From positions 3,683 to 67,682 of the forward strand of contig CAUTML010000003.1 in assembly GCA_963539845.1 (NCBI GenBank): a DNA stretch of 64,000 nt, written 5' to 3'. The position numbers and the translations under genes are program-made. Below, in pieces: positions 52,718-60,901 of the stretch; within the stretch, counting starts at the first letter, position 1; every line of letters begins with the position of its first letter. The notes under the pieces were generated by a model, which worked only from the letters and a program-made list of their open reading frames with translations, had not been told where the DNA came from and ran no database searches. The stretch comes from CAMUQR01 sp963539845. GTDB taxonomy: Bacteria > Patescibacteriota > Saccharimonadia > Saccharimonadales > Saccharimonadaceae.

Positions 52718-53086
52718 TTATATATCAAGGTCGTCGAGTTTTTCAAGCTCTTCGCGGGTGTTTTTTGTAATTTCGTCAAAGTTTTCCACAGCTTCGGCTG
52801 ATTCATCAGTTGTTGACGCCTCCGCCACGGTCGATTGATCATCATTATTGACGATTTTGAGGTTGTAATGAGCATCGTTTTTAGTGCCTAGAGCCCGCAA
52901 TAAAGTGCGCAAACTCTGCGCCGTCGACCCACGCCGACCGATCACTCGGCCTAAATCTTCGGGGTTAACAGTCAAAGTTAATAACACGCCTTTTTCGTCG
53001 ATTTTGCGGTCAACGGTAACGTCGTCGGGATGATTAACCAGGTTCTTGATTACATATTCTACAAATTGTTGGTCGATGGTGGCCAT
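52718..53086 (-). CDS. khpA: KH-domain RNA-binding protein (KhpA/YlqC type)
   Basis: 122 residues. KH fold with the GxxG loop in LGRVIGRRGSTAQSLRTLLRAL, the same context as KhpA proteins that sit between rpsP and trmD in Firmicutes. It carries an unusual acidic C-terminal tail of about 45 residues (ESAEAVENFDEITKN). The ATG at 53086 has GGAG seven bases upstream. The longer frame to 53146 overlaps the promoter and is rejected. Confidence 0.9.
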   Translation of the reverse strand: MATIDQQFVEYVIKNLVNHPDDVTVDRKIDEKGVLLTLTVNPEDLGRVIGRRGSTAQSLRTLLRALGTKNDAHYNLKIVNNDDQSTVAEASTTDESAEAVENFDEITKNTREELEKLDDLDI

Positions 53087-53117
53087 ATGATTCTCCGTGA
53101 TTAAGTTTATGGTATTT

Positions 53118-53146
53118 ATTATAGCAGTCCAAGCCCAAAAAACCAA
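53118..53146 (-). promoter_or_regulatory. Promoter of khpA (TTGGTT-N17-TATAAT)
   Basis: -35 TTGGTT (53146-53141), 17-base spacer, -10 TATAAT (53123-53118), leader of about 25 bases with GGAG. Confidence 0.55.
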
Positions 53147-53159
53147 ACCGTCCTAAATT

Positions 53160-53771
53160 CTAATAATATTCAACTACCTGCCAAGAGAATTGATACCTTT
53201 TGTCGTGATCATAACCTGAACAATACACCTTTAAAGCGGTATTAGTTAGATTGTCAACGCTAGGTAATAATAAATTACCAGTGGGAAATTTACCGCCTTC
53301 CATATGTCTACCACACCCCCCCTGAAGACTAACCACGCTTTTATCTTTGTTAATGGGTGATAAGGAAATAGTTACCGAACCATCACTCGAAATACTCGCC
53401 ACGCCTCGTTGAACGCTTTTAACTGTGCCGGCTACTGGAGCGGTACCAGTCGGTTGACTTTTTAAAGCAGAACTTTTGATCCGATTCCATTTCGGACCCC
53501 AATCATCAGTCAGAGTATCCAGTCCGGTCATATCGGTATCAGAGCCGAGATTTTTAGCTTTAAGAGTGTCATATAATTCGGCGATACGCGATTTTGCCCC
53601 TGATTCGGGCGAAGCGCCAACTTGCTCAGCGCTAGCTGATTGTTTATCAGTTTTGATATTTTTGATCAAACCATATCCTACAAACACCACTGCTAAACTA
53701 ACTATAATCCCCGCCACAAAACTGCGATTTTTAAACGATAAAAGCACTTTTAAGCTCGCCAAATATTTCAT
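53160..53771 (-). CDS. Secreted or anchored protein of unknown function
   Basis: 203 residues. Basic N-terminus, one membrane helix (about 17-37), then an outside domain with a Ser/Ala-rich linker and two cysteines in the C-terminal half (GGCGRHMEGG, KVYCSGYDHD). Pilin-like or sensor-like roles are possible but not supported. AAGGA precedes the ATG. Confidence 0.65.
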   Translation of the reverse strand: MKYLASLKVLLSFKNRSFVAGIIVSLAVVFVGYGLIKNIKTDKQSASAEQVGASPESGAKSRIAELYDTLKAKNLGSDTDMTGLDTLTDDWGPKWNRIKSSALKSQPTGTAPVAGTVKSVQRGVASISSDGSVTISLSPINKDKSVVSLQGGCGRHMEGGKFPTGNLLLPSVDNLTNTALKVYCSGYDHDKRYQFSWQVVEYY

Positions 53772-53856
53772 TTGTATCCTTCCTTTTTTAGTAAAACTAA
53801 TTATGGTTATTATAGCACCCTAGTCATTAAATTAGCAAATTATTTCGTCATAAACC

Positions 53857-53885
53857 TTGACTTTTAAGCATAAGTGTGATATAAT
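53857..53885 (+). promoter_or_regulatory. Strong orphan plus-strand promoter (TTGACT-N17-TATAAT)
   Basis: -35 TTGACT (53857-53862), -10 TATAAT (53880-53885), 17-base spacer containing AGCATAAGTGTG, which recurs in the promoter at 57587-57615. No plus-strand gene follows. A hairpin lies 30-50 bases downstream. Confidence 0.65.
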
Positions 53886-53891
53886 AAAAAG

Positions 53892-53937
53892 ATATCTTTG
53901 TTGCCAGAAAAAAGCCCAGTCGATACTGAGCTTATTT
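53892..53937 (+). ncRNA. Possible short RNA from the orphan promoter
   Basis: About 45-50 bases from the predicted start to the hairpin AGCCCAGT-cgat-ACTGAGCT and TATTTTT. It would be antisense to the 3' end of the phosphoesterase mRNA. Expression is unproven. Confidence 0.25.
53913..53932. terminator. Terminator at the end of the phosphoesterase gene
   Basis: AGCTCAGT-atcg-ACTGGGCT on the minus strand (one mismatch) followed by TTTTTTC, overlapping the stop codon. Confidence 0.65.
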
Positions 53938-54798
53938 TTGGGCGCCGATAGTAATCAGCGTCACTTGACTACGACACAAAAAACGCACCGGCATAACACC
54001 GTATCCTGCCCCCGAATCAACGTAGATCAGCGACTTATTATGCTTAAAAACTCCTCGGGTATGATAACCACGCCAGTCACTAAACAGCTTACCGCTGGCG
54101 TCGAGCACCGCACCAATCAATGGCAAGCGCACTTGACCGCCATGTTCATGACCGCACAAGATCAAATCAAAATCAAACCGATCAGCATAGGTCATCGCAT
54201 CACCTGGAGTATACGTCAACAATATGTTAAAACGGGCGTCGTTGAGCTGAAATCGCAGTTTTTGACTGTCAAAATCAGCTCCGAAACAGCTGACATCCGG
54301 AGCAATCGCCGAAGACCGACAACTTAAGTATTGAATTCGATCGGGCATCAGAAGCTTCACTTCATGCCAGAACTCTGGACAATTCGTTTCGTGCTGGCCA
54401 TAAATCAATAACACCGGAATCTTCAATCCTGCCAGATAACGCACCAAATCACGGGCGGAGTCGTTATCAAGACGCTCCCAATCAAAAGTATCACCAGTTA
54501 GGACGATCGCATCGGGATATTCCTCAGTAATCACTCGTTTGATATGTCGCAAAACCCAGCCATTGCTATGGAAATCACTAATTTGTAATAAGCGCACCGT
54601 CTGATCAACTTTTGAGCTGTTAACCGTCAAGCGTTCCACTTTAAGCCAGGCATTCTCAATTACCACCGACCAAAGCATCAATAGCGCAATCGCCACCAGT
54701 GCGTAATATTTCAAAACCGCCACCAACACCACAGCCACCGCCAGACCTAGCAGTCCAGCCGTAATTAACACTAGAGCCTTCGCTCGATTTTTTTGCAT
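53932..54798 (-). CDS. Membrane-anchored metallophosphoesterase (YaeI/YkuE-like) with altered ligands
   Basis: 288 residues. Two hydrophobic segments (about 8-45) anchor a calcineurin-like phosphoesterase domain: LLQISDFHSNG (D-x-H), VLTGDTFDW (GD), IYGQHETNC where GNH(E/D) is expected, and GHEHGGQVRLP. The Asn metal ligand appears replaced by Gln, and LLTYTPGDA stands where the family usually has a His. Activity may be changed or lost. AGGAGGT precedes the ATG. Confidence 0.85.
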   Translation of the reverse strand: MQKNRAKALVLITAGLLGLAVAVVLVAVLKYYALVAIALLMLWSVVIENAWLKVERLTVNSSKVDQTVRLLQISDFHSNGWVLRHIKRVITEEYPDAIVLTGDTFDWERLDNDSARDLVRYLAGLKIPVLLIYGQHETNCPEFWHEVKLLMPDRIQYLSCRSSAIAPDVSCFGADFDSQKLRFQLNDARFNILLTYTPGDAMTYADRFDFDLILCGHEHGGQVRLPLIGAVLDASGKLFSDWRGYHTRGVFKHNKSLIYVDSGAGYGVMPVRFLCRSQVTLITIGAQK

Positions 54799-54860
54799 CT
54801 CTCTACCTCCTATTAAAGAACTAATTCAGACTAGCATTCAACACTAGATAATCTAAATGT

Positions 54861-54888
54861 ATTATACCACAAAAGCACCAAAAAGCAA
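54861..54888 (-). promoter_or_regulatory. Promoter of the phosphoesterase gene (TTGCTT-N16-TATAAT)
   Basis: -35 TTGCTT (54888-54883) overlaps the 3' arm of the rpsP terminator. -10 TATAAT (54866-54861), 16-base spacer. Confidence 0.55.
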
Positions 54889-54914
54889 CCCTGCCGGTTG
54901 CTTGGCAGGGTTGC
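54885..54914 (-). terminator. Terminator after rpsP
   Basis: GCAACCCTGCC pairs perfectly with GGCAGGGTTGC around eight bases, followed on the minus strand by a T-rich stretch, 17 bases past the stop. Confidence 0.85.
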
Positions 54915-54931
54915 GATGATGTAATAATAAT

Positions 54932-55300
54932 TTAAGCTTCAGGAGTGTCAGCTGGAGCTTCGGCTTCCGGAGCTGGTTCTTGTGGTTGGTTTTTGCGGAG
55001 TTTTTCAGGATTGCGGATGGCTTTTGACTTCTGCGTGCGCTCAGTTTTTACCCATTTTGGCAGTTTGATACCTTTAACTTCTTTGAGTAATTTAACAACG
55101 CGATCGGTTGGTTGAGCGCCGTTGTCCAAGTATTTTTGGATTAACTCAACGTTAAATTTGGTTTCTTTGGTGTGGGGGTTGTAGCTACCAACATAAGCCA
55201 CAACTTTACCACTCGAAGGGTGTTTTTGGGCTTGTTGTACCGCTAGACGATACACTGGGTAAGCTTTGCGTCCAAGTCTTTGAAGACGGATTGCTAACAT
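54932..55300 (-). CDS. rpsP: 30S ribosomal protein S16
   Basis: 122 residues. Characteristic start MLAIRLQRLGRKAYPVYRLAV, then GKVVAYVGSYNPHTKE and GAQPTDRVVKLLKEV. It has a Lys-rich and then Glu/Ala/Pro-rich C-terminal tail that makes it longer than the usual 80-90 residues. AAAGGA precedes the ATG. Own promoter and terminator. Confidence 0.97.
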   Translation of the reverse strand: MLAIRLQRLGRKAYPVYRLAVQQAQKHPSSGKVVAYVGSYNPHTKETKFNVELIQKYLDNGAQPTDRVVKLLKEVKGIKLPKWVKTERTQKSKAIRNPEKLRKNQPQEPAPEAEAPADTPEA

Positions 55301-55352
55301 ATTGCTTAATTTTTCCTTTAATTCTCTCTTAATTATTTTTAAACTGACTTAT

Positions 55353-55381
55353 AGTTTACCTTATTTTGGTCTTTTAGTCAA
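55353..55381 (-). promoter_or_regulatory. Promoter of rpsP (TTGACT-N17-TAAACT)
   Basis: -35 TTGACT (55381-55376) overlaps the rnc stop codon. -10 TAAACT (55358-55353), 17-base spacer. Confidence 0.6.
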
Positions 55382-56102
55382 CAGTTTCTTGTTGATCACG
55401 AGCCTGATAGAGCTTAATGGCCTGTTTAGCAGCCTCTTGTTGGGCGGATTGTTTGCTAGAGCCTTTACCCTGAGCGATCAGTTGCTCACCACTATAAATC
55501 CCCAGGGTGAAGATTTTGTCGTGATCCGGGCCAGATTCGTCCAGCACCCGATAAACCGGCGTAACATTGTCAAGTTTTTGCATGAGTTCCTGGATGTAGG
55601 ATTTGGGGTCACGCCACGAACCAGTCGCTAAAATCTCCGGCAAAGTTGATAAAATATTCCGATCAATAAACTCCCGAGCGGTGTCGTAGCCTTTTTCCAG
55701 GTAAATTGCCCCAGTGACCGCCTCAAAAGCATTGGCTAGAATTTGTTGGTGAGAACGATCAGAGCCGTGTTTTTCACCCTTACTCATACGAATTAGTGGA
55801 GCATAGCCGAGTTTGCGACCAGCTTCACCGATGCTTTCAGTACGCACCAGAGCCGACCGCCAAGCTGTCAGCACGCCCTCCGGTTCCTGGAAATTTTGAA
55901 ATAAATAATCAGTTACTACCAGTTCGAGCACGGCGTCGCCCAAAAATTCCAAGCGCTCGTTATGCTCCGAAGCCGATTTGCGATGCTCGTTGAGATAACT
56001 GCGGTGAGTCAGGGCCGTTACCAGACGCTCAATATTGACAAACTCAAAACCGAGTTTAGTTTTAGCAAATTCCCGATATGGGGTCAAATCCATGCCACTC
56101 AT
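55374..56102 (-). CDS. rnc: Ribonuclease III
   Basis: Cleaves double-stranded RNA in rRNA and mRNA processing. 242 residues. The catalytic signature is HNERLEFLGDAVLELVVTDYLF, with a second acidic site in LANAFEAVTGAIYLEKG and a C-terminal dsRNA-binding domain (about 160-235; KSYIQELMQKLDNVTPVYRV, GKGSSKQSAQQEAAKQAIKL). The ATG follows the NUDIX stop with no gap. Confidence 0.97.
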   Translation of the reverse strand: MSGMDLTPYREFAKTKLGFEFVNIERLVTALTHRSYLNEHRKSASEHNERLEFLGDAVLELVVTDYLFQNFQEPEGVLTAWRSALVRTESIGEAGRKLGYAPLIRMSKGEKHGSDRSHQQILANAFEAVTGAIYLEKGYDTAREFIDRNILSTLPEILATGSWRDPKSYIQELMQKLDNVTPVYRVLDESGPDHDKIFTLGIYSGEQLIAQGKGSSKQSAQQEAAKQAIKLYQARDQQETVD

Positions 56103-56774
56103 CTAGTAACCTCCCGCCCGAATTCGGCGCATCGCCAGTAACATTAGTTTGGAAATATCTTCGTACTCAATTTTATCCAGCGCTTCCGCAAAATCTAACC
56201 AGCGGATGTCACTCATCCAATCTTCTTTTTTGATCTGGTCGGTGCCACTTTTAGCGTGCACCAGGTAAACCTGAGTGGTCATCAGCACTAATTTGTTCAT
56301 GCGACGGTAGCGGAAGTTAATTTTGCCCAGCCACCCCAGAATATCCAGGTCAAACAGTCCGGCCTCTTCACCAATTTCGCGTTCGGCAGTTTGCTTGGCG
56401 GTTTCGCCTTCTTCGATGTGACCCTTAGGAATAGTCCAGCGTTTTTTAGCATCCTGAATCAGCAAAATCTGAATTTTGCCATTATGACGCCGAAAAATCA
56501 GCCCACCAGAGGTCGGTTCACGGACAATTTCTTTAATCGATGGTCGGCGACCCTTCGGAGTGGTTTTGTGGGCGTTTTTTAAAGCGCCCCGACCGGTTGC
56601 TCGGCTGCCCTCAGCATCGCGAGCAAGTGAGCCGGCAGTAATTGGAATAGTTGACGCGCTAGCTTTAGGCTGACGGCTGGTCGGTTTGGTCGGTTTCGAC
56701 GCCGACTTCAGATTCGGAGCTGGAGCTAGAGCTCGTTTCGACGACGGAGTTGTCTTCTTGGTTGGTTTGTTCAT
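56103..56774 (-). CDS. NUDIX hydrolase with basic low-complexity N-terminus
   Basis: About 223 residues. The NUDIX box is IPKGHIEEGETAKQTAEREIGEEAG (G-x5-E-x7-REUxEExGU), preceded by SGGLIFRRHNGKIQILLIQD. It probably hydrolyses nucleoside diphosphate derivatives. Residues 1-75 are Lys/Pro/Ser-rich. The ATG at 56774 has GGAG upstream and lies 110 bases inside nusB in another frame. The longer frame to 56849 is rejected. Confidence 0.85.
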   Translation of the reverse strand: MNKPTKKTTPSSKRALAPAPNLKSASKPTKPTSRQPKASASTIPITAGSLARDAEGSRATGRGALKNAHKTTPKGRRPSIKEIVREPTSGGLIFRRHNGKIQILLIQDAKKRWTIPKGHIEEGETAKQTAEREIGEEAGLFDLDILGWLGKINFRYRRMNKLVLMTTQVYLVHAKSGTDQIKKEDWMSDIRWLDFAEALDKIEYEDISKLMLLAMRRIRAGGY

Positions 56775-57210
56775 TATTATTCTCCACCAGACTCTTATAA
56801 GCAGTGCCGAGAACACCGTTAATGAAGCTTCTGGAATTATCCGAACCAAACGATTTAGCTAGCTCAATCGCCTCGTTGATTGCTACTTTTGGCGGAACAG
56901 TTTTGCCCATAAACAGCAACTCAAACAAGCCAATGCGCAGAATATTGCGATCAATTGCCGAAATTTGAGCAATTGGCCACTCGGGGGCGATTGGTTGTAA
57001 TAGCTCATCAAGCTTAGCGTAAACTTTAGCAATTCCCGAGCATAGTTGATGGACGAAATCTTGATCGCCAATCACCTCGCCATAGCGATCGAGGTTACGC
57101 TCTAAAATCGACATAATATCAGCGGTTTGATCGCCCGCCCGTTCTCGAAATTCGAACTCATAAAGAGTTTGTAAAGTCACTATTCTACCTAGATGTCGAT
57201 TTGATGCCAT
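56665..57210 (-). CDS. nusB: Transcription antitermination protein NusB
   Basis: Works with NusE/S10 in rRNA antitermination. NusB all-helical body at residues 1-140: HLGRIVTLQTLYEFEF, ISAIDRNILRIGLFELLF, PPKVAINEAIELAKSFGSDNSRSFINGVLG. A 40-residue Ser/Glu/Gln/Asn-rich tail follows, and most of it is encoded in the part that overlaps the NUDIX gene. Confidence 0.95.
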   Translation of the reverse strand: MASNRHLGRIVTLQTLYEFEFRERAGDQTADIMSILERNLDRYGEVIGDQDFVHQLCSGIAKVYAKLDELLQPIAPEWPIAQISAIDRNILRIGLFELLFMGKTVPPKVAINEAIELAKSFGSDNSRSFINGVLGTAYKSLVENNNEQTNQEDNSVVETSSSSSSESEVGVETDQTDQPSA

Positions 57211-57284
57211 TGTTGGTTCTTTCTTGTTATATAATGTTCGTTTAAAATCAATTAAATGTGTTGAAAAAGATTGCCAATCACCGA

Positions 57285-57464
57285 CTAAGCAGTTTTGGTG
57301 GTTGGTTTAGCTTTCGCAGTAGCTAGTTTTTTACCAGACTGTTTGCGGGTTGTAAAAGCTTTGACCGGTGAAGTTTTGTTCACACGACGGGCTAATTCTA
57401 GACGCAAATGGCTACGACGCATGCCGGTTTTTCGAGGGCTAGATTGTTTTTTTGGTTGAGCCAT
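57285..57464 (-). CDS. rpmF: 50S ribosomal protein L32
   Basis: I translated this 59-residue frame by hand. It starts MAQPKKQSSPRKTGMRRSHL, matching the L32 pattern of basic N-terminus then MRRSH, and ends in a Lys/Thr/Ala-rich tail. It has no cysteines, so it is a zinc-free form. AAAGGA lies before the ATG, and nusB follows 74 bases downstream. Confidence 0.88.
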   Translation of the reverse strand: MAQPKKQSSPRKTGMRRSHLRLELARRVNKTSPVKAFTTRKQSGKKLATAKAKPTTKTA

Positions 57465-57586
57465 ATTTTTCCTTTGCTTTAAATATTATTAGTCAATTCA
57501 AGCTCTATTATACTTGATTTTAACTGATTAAGCAAGTGGGTTTTTAGGTGATTAGGCGTTTTTGGGGCGATTTTTGGGTTTAATAG

Positions 57587-57615
57587 TTGACTTATTAGCA
57601 TAAGTGTGTTATAAT
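57587..57615 (+). promoter_or_regulatory. Promoter of the LysM/YneA-like gene (TTGACT-N17-TATAAT)
   Basis: -35 TTGACT (57587-57592), -10 TATAAT (57610-57615), 17-base spacer with AGCATAAGTGTG, shared with 53857-53885. Leader of about 60 bases with AGGAGG. Confidence 0.75.
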
Positions 57616-57680
57616 AAAGATGTGTCAGTTCATTAAAAAGTTATTTTTTACTATATTTCAGAGATTATTAGGAGGGCATT

Positions 57681-58112
57681 ATGAAAACAACTAAAAGATA
57701 TCGTAACAGATATGATAGCGCGCAAGATTATCAACAACAAGCTAAAAAATCTTGCGTTACTAGCAAATCTGGCAAAAAATGTGGTATTTTTAAAGTAATG
57801 GTAATCGTTATAGTGTTAGGCTTGCTCGCAAAAGCAATGTTTAGCAGTGTGCCAGTTAAGAGAGTTCAACATATTGTTGAATCGGGCGATACTGTATCCA
57901 CAATATTGGACAGCGTCTCAACACAAGCTAAACAAGAGCATGGCCTAACAAGATTGAGAACATCTGTGTTCGCAGAAGTGGATCTTTTCGAGGAGTGGGT
58001 GGTCATCTACCCAGGCGACATTCTAGAAGTAGAAGTTAGCGTTACTCCGCTAGGGGTAATTACTAAAAGTGGAGTAATTAACTACCACTTAATCGAGCAA
58101 AAGACACGCTAA
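57681..58112 (+). CDS. Membrane protein with LysM/YneA-like extracytoplasmic domain
   Basis: 143 residues. Basic Tyr/Arg-rich N-terminus, one membrane helix (about 36-56), then a domain starting VQHIVESGDTVSTILDSVS that looks like the beginning of a LysM fold (xxHxVxxGDTxxxI), ending in VVIYPGDILEVEVSV. The layout resembles YneA-type cell-division inhibitors. AGGAGG precedes the ATG, and a terminator follows at once. The functional analogy is weak. Confidence 0.7.
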   Translation: MKTTKRYRNRYDSAQDYQQQAKKSCVTSKSGKKCGIFKVMVIVIVLGLLAKAMFSSVPVKRVQHIVESGDTVSTILDSVSTQAKQEHGLTRLRTSVFAEVDLFEEWVVIYPGDILEVEVSVTPLGVITKSGVINYHLIEQKTR

Positions 58113-58136
58113 GCCAGTCATTAGACTGGCTTTTTG
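58112..58136 (+). terminator. Terminator after the LysM/YneA-like gene
   Basis: AGCCAGTC-atta-GACTGGCT followed by TTTTT, directly at the stop codon. Confidence 0.85.
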
Positions 58137-58241
58137 CTTTTTTGGAGATGTATAAATTTTTGAAGGGTATAAAAAACAGAGGTAATAAGGGGCCATTGTC
58201 AAGCTTTTTTAAGCAAAAACTGAGTTTTTGTGATATAACTA

Positions 58242-58270
58242 TTGACTTTTTATAATACTTATGCTATAAT
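58242..58270 (+). promoter_or_regulatory. Promoter of an unannotated plus-strand transcript (TTGACT-N17-TATAAT)
   Basis: -35 TTGACT (58242-58247), 17-base spacer ending TGC, -10 TATAAT (58265-58270). Near-consensus with an extended -10. No gene follows on this strand before the terminator at 58398. Confidence 0.7.
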
Positions 58271-58276
58271 GAAGAT

Positions 58277-58433
58277 ATAATTAAATTAACACAAAAAAGG
58301 AATTTATCGACAAACAGTTTTAGCACATTACTTTAATCAAAAATATAACCAATAGTTTAACAAAATTAACTAAAAAGGTGGAAACGACAAACACGCCAAA
58401 AACCCCAGTCAGGTGCCGACTGGGGTTTTTGAG
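58277..58433 (+). ncRNA. Candidate small RNA of about 155 bases
   Basis: Lies between a strong promoter and a strong terminator. It contains no ATG and no credible reading frame. Two blocks resemble each other: an A run with GGA-like bases followed by CGACAAACA at 58308-58316 and 58385-58393. It shares its terminator with leuS. No known RNA family is recognised. Confidence 0.4.
58398..58430. terminator. Bidirectional terminator of leuS and the candidate small RNA
   Basis: AAAAACCCCAGTC pairs with GACTGGGGTTTTT around seven bases. Confidence 0.85.
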
Positions 58434-58472
58434 TAGGAGTGGGGTTTTAAATGAGGATGGGTAATTTTGGGG

Positions 58473-60896
58473 TTATTTGACGACAATACTGACTAGTTTT
58501 TTCGGGACATAGATGGTTTTTAAGATCTCATGACCATCGGTAAAACTGCGCACATTGGCTTGTTCCAGGGCTAGCTTAATCACCTCAGCCTCAGTGATGT
58601 CGGGTGCGACGGCGATTTTAGCACGCAGTTTGCCGTTGACTTGGACCACGACGGTAATTTGTTCGGATTGGAGCTTGGTCGAGTCAAATTGCGGGAAGGC
58701 TTGGCCATCGAGATCGGTGCGACCAGTCAGTTCCTGCCATAATTCATTAGCCAAATGTGGGGCAAACGGCTCAAGCATTTGAGTTAGTTTCTCTAGTGCC
58801 CCCTGCCAATCACCGACAAAACCGTCGGTTTTGAGTTTGTATAAATCATTGACCAGCTCCATCAGCCCAGCTACGGCAGTATTAAAGCCAAGATGATCAA
58901 GATGATATTTAACCTTCGAAATTGCCTGATGCAAGGCCTGATCCAGCGCTGGATTGGCAGCGGATTGCGCTTCGGCTTGTTTAAACTCCTGCACCAGCGT
59001 CCAGATGCGCGCCAAAAAACGATAGGTGCCGACGATTCCTCGCGTATCCCAGGAAGCATCAAGCTCATACGGCCCGATAAACAGCTCATATACACGCAGA
59101 GCATCGGCACCGTAACCTTGATTGATCAATTCGAGCGGATCGACAGTGTTGCCTTTGGATTTGCTCATTTTGCTACCGTCAGGGGCGTTGATATAGCCAT
59201 TATAAACTAGATGCTGAATTGGCTCTTGGAAATTAACCAGACCCATATCATAAAACACTCGCGTCCAGAATCGAACATACAACAAATGGGCGACGGCGTG
59301 GTCACCACCGCAGTAAAAGTCAACCGGCAACCAATGGTTAGCCTGGTCACTATTCCAAGCCGACTCGGCGTTATGCGGATCAAGATAGCGTAACAAATAC
59401 CAACTGGAGCAAGCGTAACCGTCCATGGTGTCGGTTTCGCGGGTCATCAGTTGACCATTGACTTCAACCTGAAGCCAATCAGTAGAGCGAGCCAACACCC
59501 CGCGACCGCTTCCGTCGGGTTTATAATCAGCCACTTCCGGCAAAATCACCGGCAATTGCTCAGCTGGAATGGCGTGAGCTTGTCCCTGTTCGTCATAAGC
59601 AATCGGAATCGGCGCACCCCAATAGCGTTGGCGGGAAATCAGCCAATCCCGCATTTTGTAGGTAACTTCGGTTTGACCACGATCTAGTTCGGTCAGTTTG
59701 GCGGTAATCGCTTGGTCAGCTTCGGCATTTGGCATACCAGTGAACTCGCCCGAATTGATTAACGCACCCGCCCCATCATAAACCGCTTCGGCGTGATCAG
59801 CTGGCGCTTGAATTACTGGCGTAATCGGCAAATTGAATTTTTTAGCGAAATCATAGTCGCGTTGGTCATGTCCCGGCACGCCCATCACCGCACCGTAGCC
59901 GTAAGAACCCAGCACATAATCCGCCACCCAAATCGGCAAGCGCTCACCAGTCAGCGGATGGAGCGCATAGGTTCCAGTGAAGACGCCAGTTTTTTCCTGG
60001 TCGTCCATCATACGCTCGACTTCGCTAGTCAGGAGCGATTGCTCAACATAAGCTTCAACTGCGGAATATTGCTCAGGAGTGGCTAGTTCTAACGCCAGGG
60101 GGTTTTCTGGCGCCAATGTAATAAAGCCCACGCCAAACAGCGTATCTGGTCTTGTTGTAAAAACTACAATATCTTGGTTATCGCGACCGTCAATCGCAAA
60201 CTTAACCTGAGCGCCCTCGCTCCGGCCAATCCAGTTGCGTTGCATGGCTTTGATTTTGTCGGGCCAATCGAGTTGATCAAGCCCCTCGAGCAGTTGGTCG
60301 GCATAAGCGGTGATTTTGAAAAACCATTGCTTCATCAGGCGTTTTTCGACTTTAGCGCCGGAGCGTTCGGCGTGACCGTTGATAATTTGCTCATTAGCCA
60401 AAACAGTTTTATCGACCGGGTCCCACCACTGATAACTCTCTTTTTGGTAAGCCAGACCTCGTTTAAGCAATTCGGTAAAAATCCACTGTGTCCACTTGTA
60501 ATAAGCCGGATCAGAAGTGTTTAATTCCTTCGACCAGTCGTAAGAAATGCCAAGTTTAGCTAATTGTTGTTTAAAATTAGTGATATTTTGGGCGGTAACT
60601 TCCGCTGGAGCGACGCCGGTTTTGATGGCGTAATTTTCGGCCGGCAAGCCAAAAGTATCCCAGCCCATTGGGTTTAAAACTTTAAATCCCTGAGCGCGTT
60701 GGTAGCGAGCAATAACATCAACAATAGCGTAATTGCGAACATGTCCGACGTGTAGACCGGCACCCGACGGATAGGGAAACATCCCAGCGACGTATTTTTT
60801 GGGGGCCGGGTCGTTAATATCAACTTCATAAGTGCGCTGATCACGCCAGAAGTTTTGCCATTTTTGTTCAATTTCGATTGGGTTGTAGCGTTGCAT
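58473..60896 (-). CDS. leuS: Leucyl-tRNA synthetase
   Basis: Class I synthetase charging tRNA-Leu. 807 residues. HIGH region FPYPSGAGLHVGHVRNYAIVD, editing domain with FTTRPDTLFGVGFITLAPE, KMSKS motif KMSKSKGNTVDP, and a C-terminal anticodon-binding domain plus a small tail domain (VNGKLRAKIAVAPD). AAGGAG lies before the ATG. It starts five bases after murF, forming a murF-leuS unit. Confidence 0.98.
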   Translation of the reverse strand: MQRYNPIEIEQKWQNFWRDQRTYEVDINDPAPKKYVAGMFPYPSGAGLHVGHVRNYAIVDVIARYQRAQGFKVLNPMGWDTFGLPAENYAIKTGVAPAEVTAQNITNFKQQLAKLGISYDWSKELNTSDPAYYKWTQWIFTELLKRGLAYQKESYQWWDPVDKTVLANEQIINGHAERSGAKVEKRLMKQWFFKITAYADQLLEGLDQLDWPDKIKAMQRNWIGRSEGAQVKFAIDGRDNQDIVVFTTRPDTLFGVGFITLAPENPLALELATPEQYSAVEAYVEQSLLTSEVERMMDDQEKTGVFTGTYALHPLTGERLPIWVADYVLGSYGYGAVMGVPGHDQRDYDFAKKFNLPITPVIQAPADHAEAVYDGAGALINSGEFTGMPNAEADQAITAKLTELDRGQTEVTYKMRDWLISRQRYWGAPIPIAYDEQGQAHAIPAEQLPVILPEVADYKPDGSGRGVLARSTDWLQVEVNGQLMTRETDTMDGYACSSWYLLRYLDPHNAESAWNSDQANHWLPVDFYCGGDHAVAHLLYVRFWTRVFYDMGLVNFQEPIQHLVYNGYINAPDGSKMSKSKGNTVDPLELINQGYGADALRVYELFIGPYELDASWDTRGIVGTYRFLARIWTLVQEFKQAEAQSAANPALDQALHQAISKVKYHLDHLGFNTAVAGLMELVNDLYKLKTDGFVGDWQGALEKLTQMLEPFAPHLANELWQELTGRTDLDGQAFPQFDSTKLQSEQITVVVQVNGKLRAKIAVAPDITEAEVIKLALEQANVRSFTDGHEILKTIYVPKKLVSIVVK

Positions 60897-60901
60897 AGTT
60901 A

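Noticed and set aside
53857..58270. LexA/SOS box shared by the TTGACT promoters
   Set aside because: The shared word AGCATAAGTGTG is not palindromic, and the third similar promoter shares only the extended -10 TGC, so an SOS operator is not supported.
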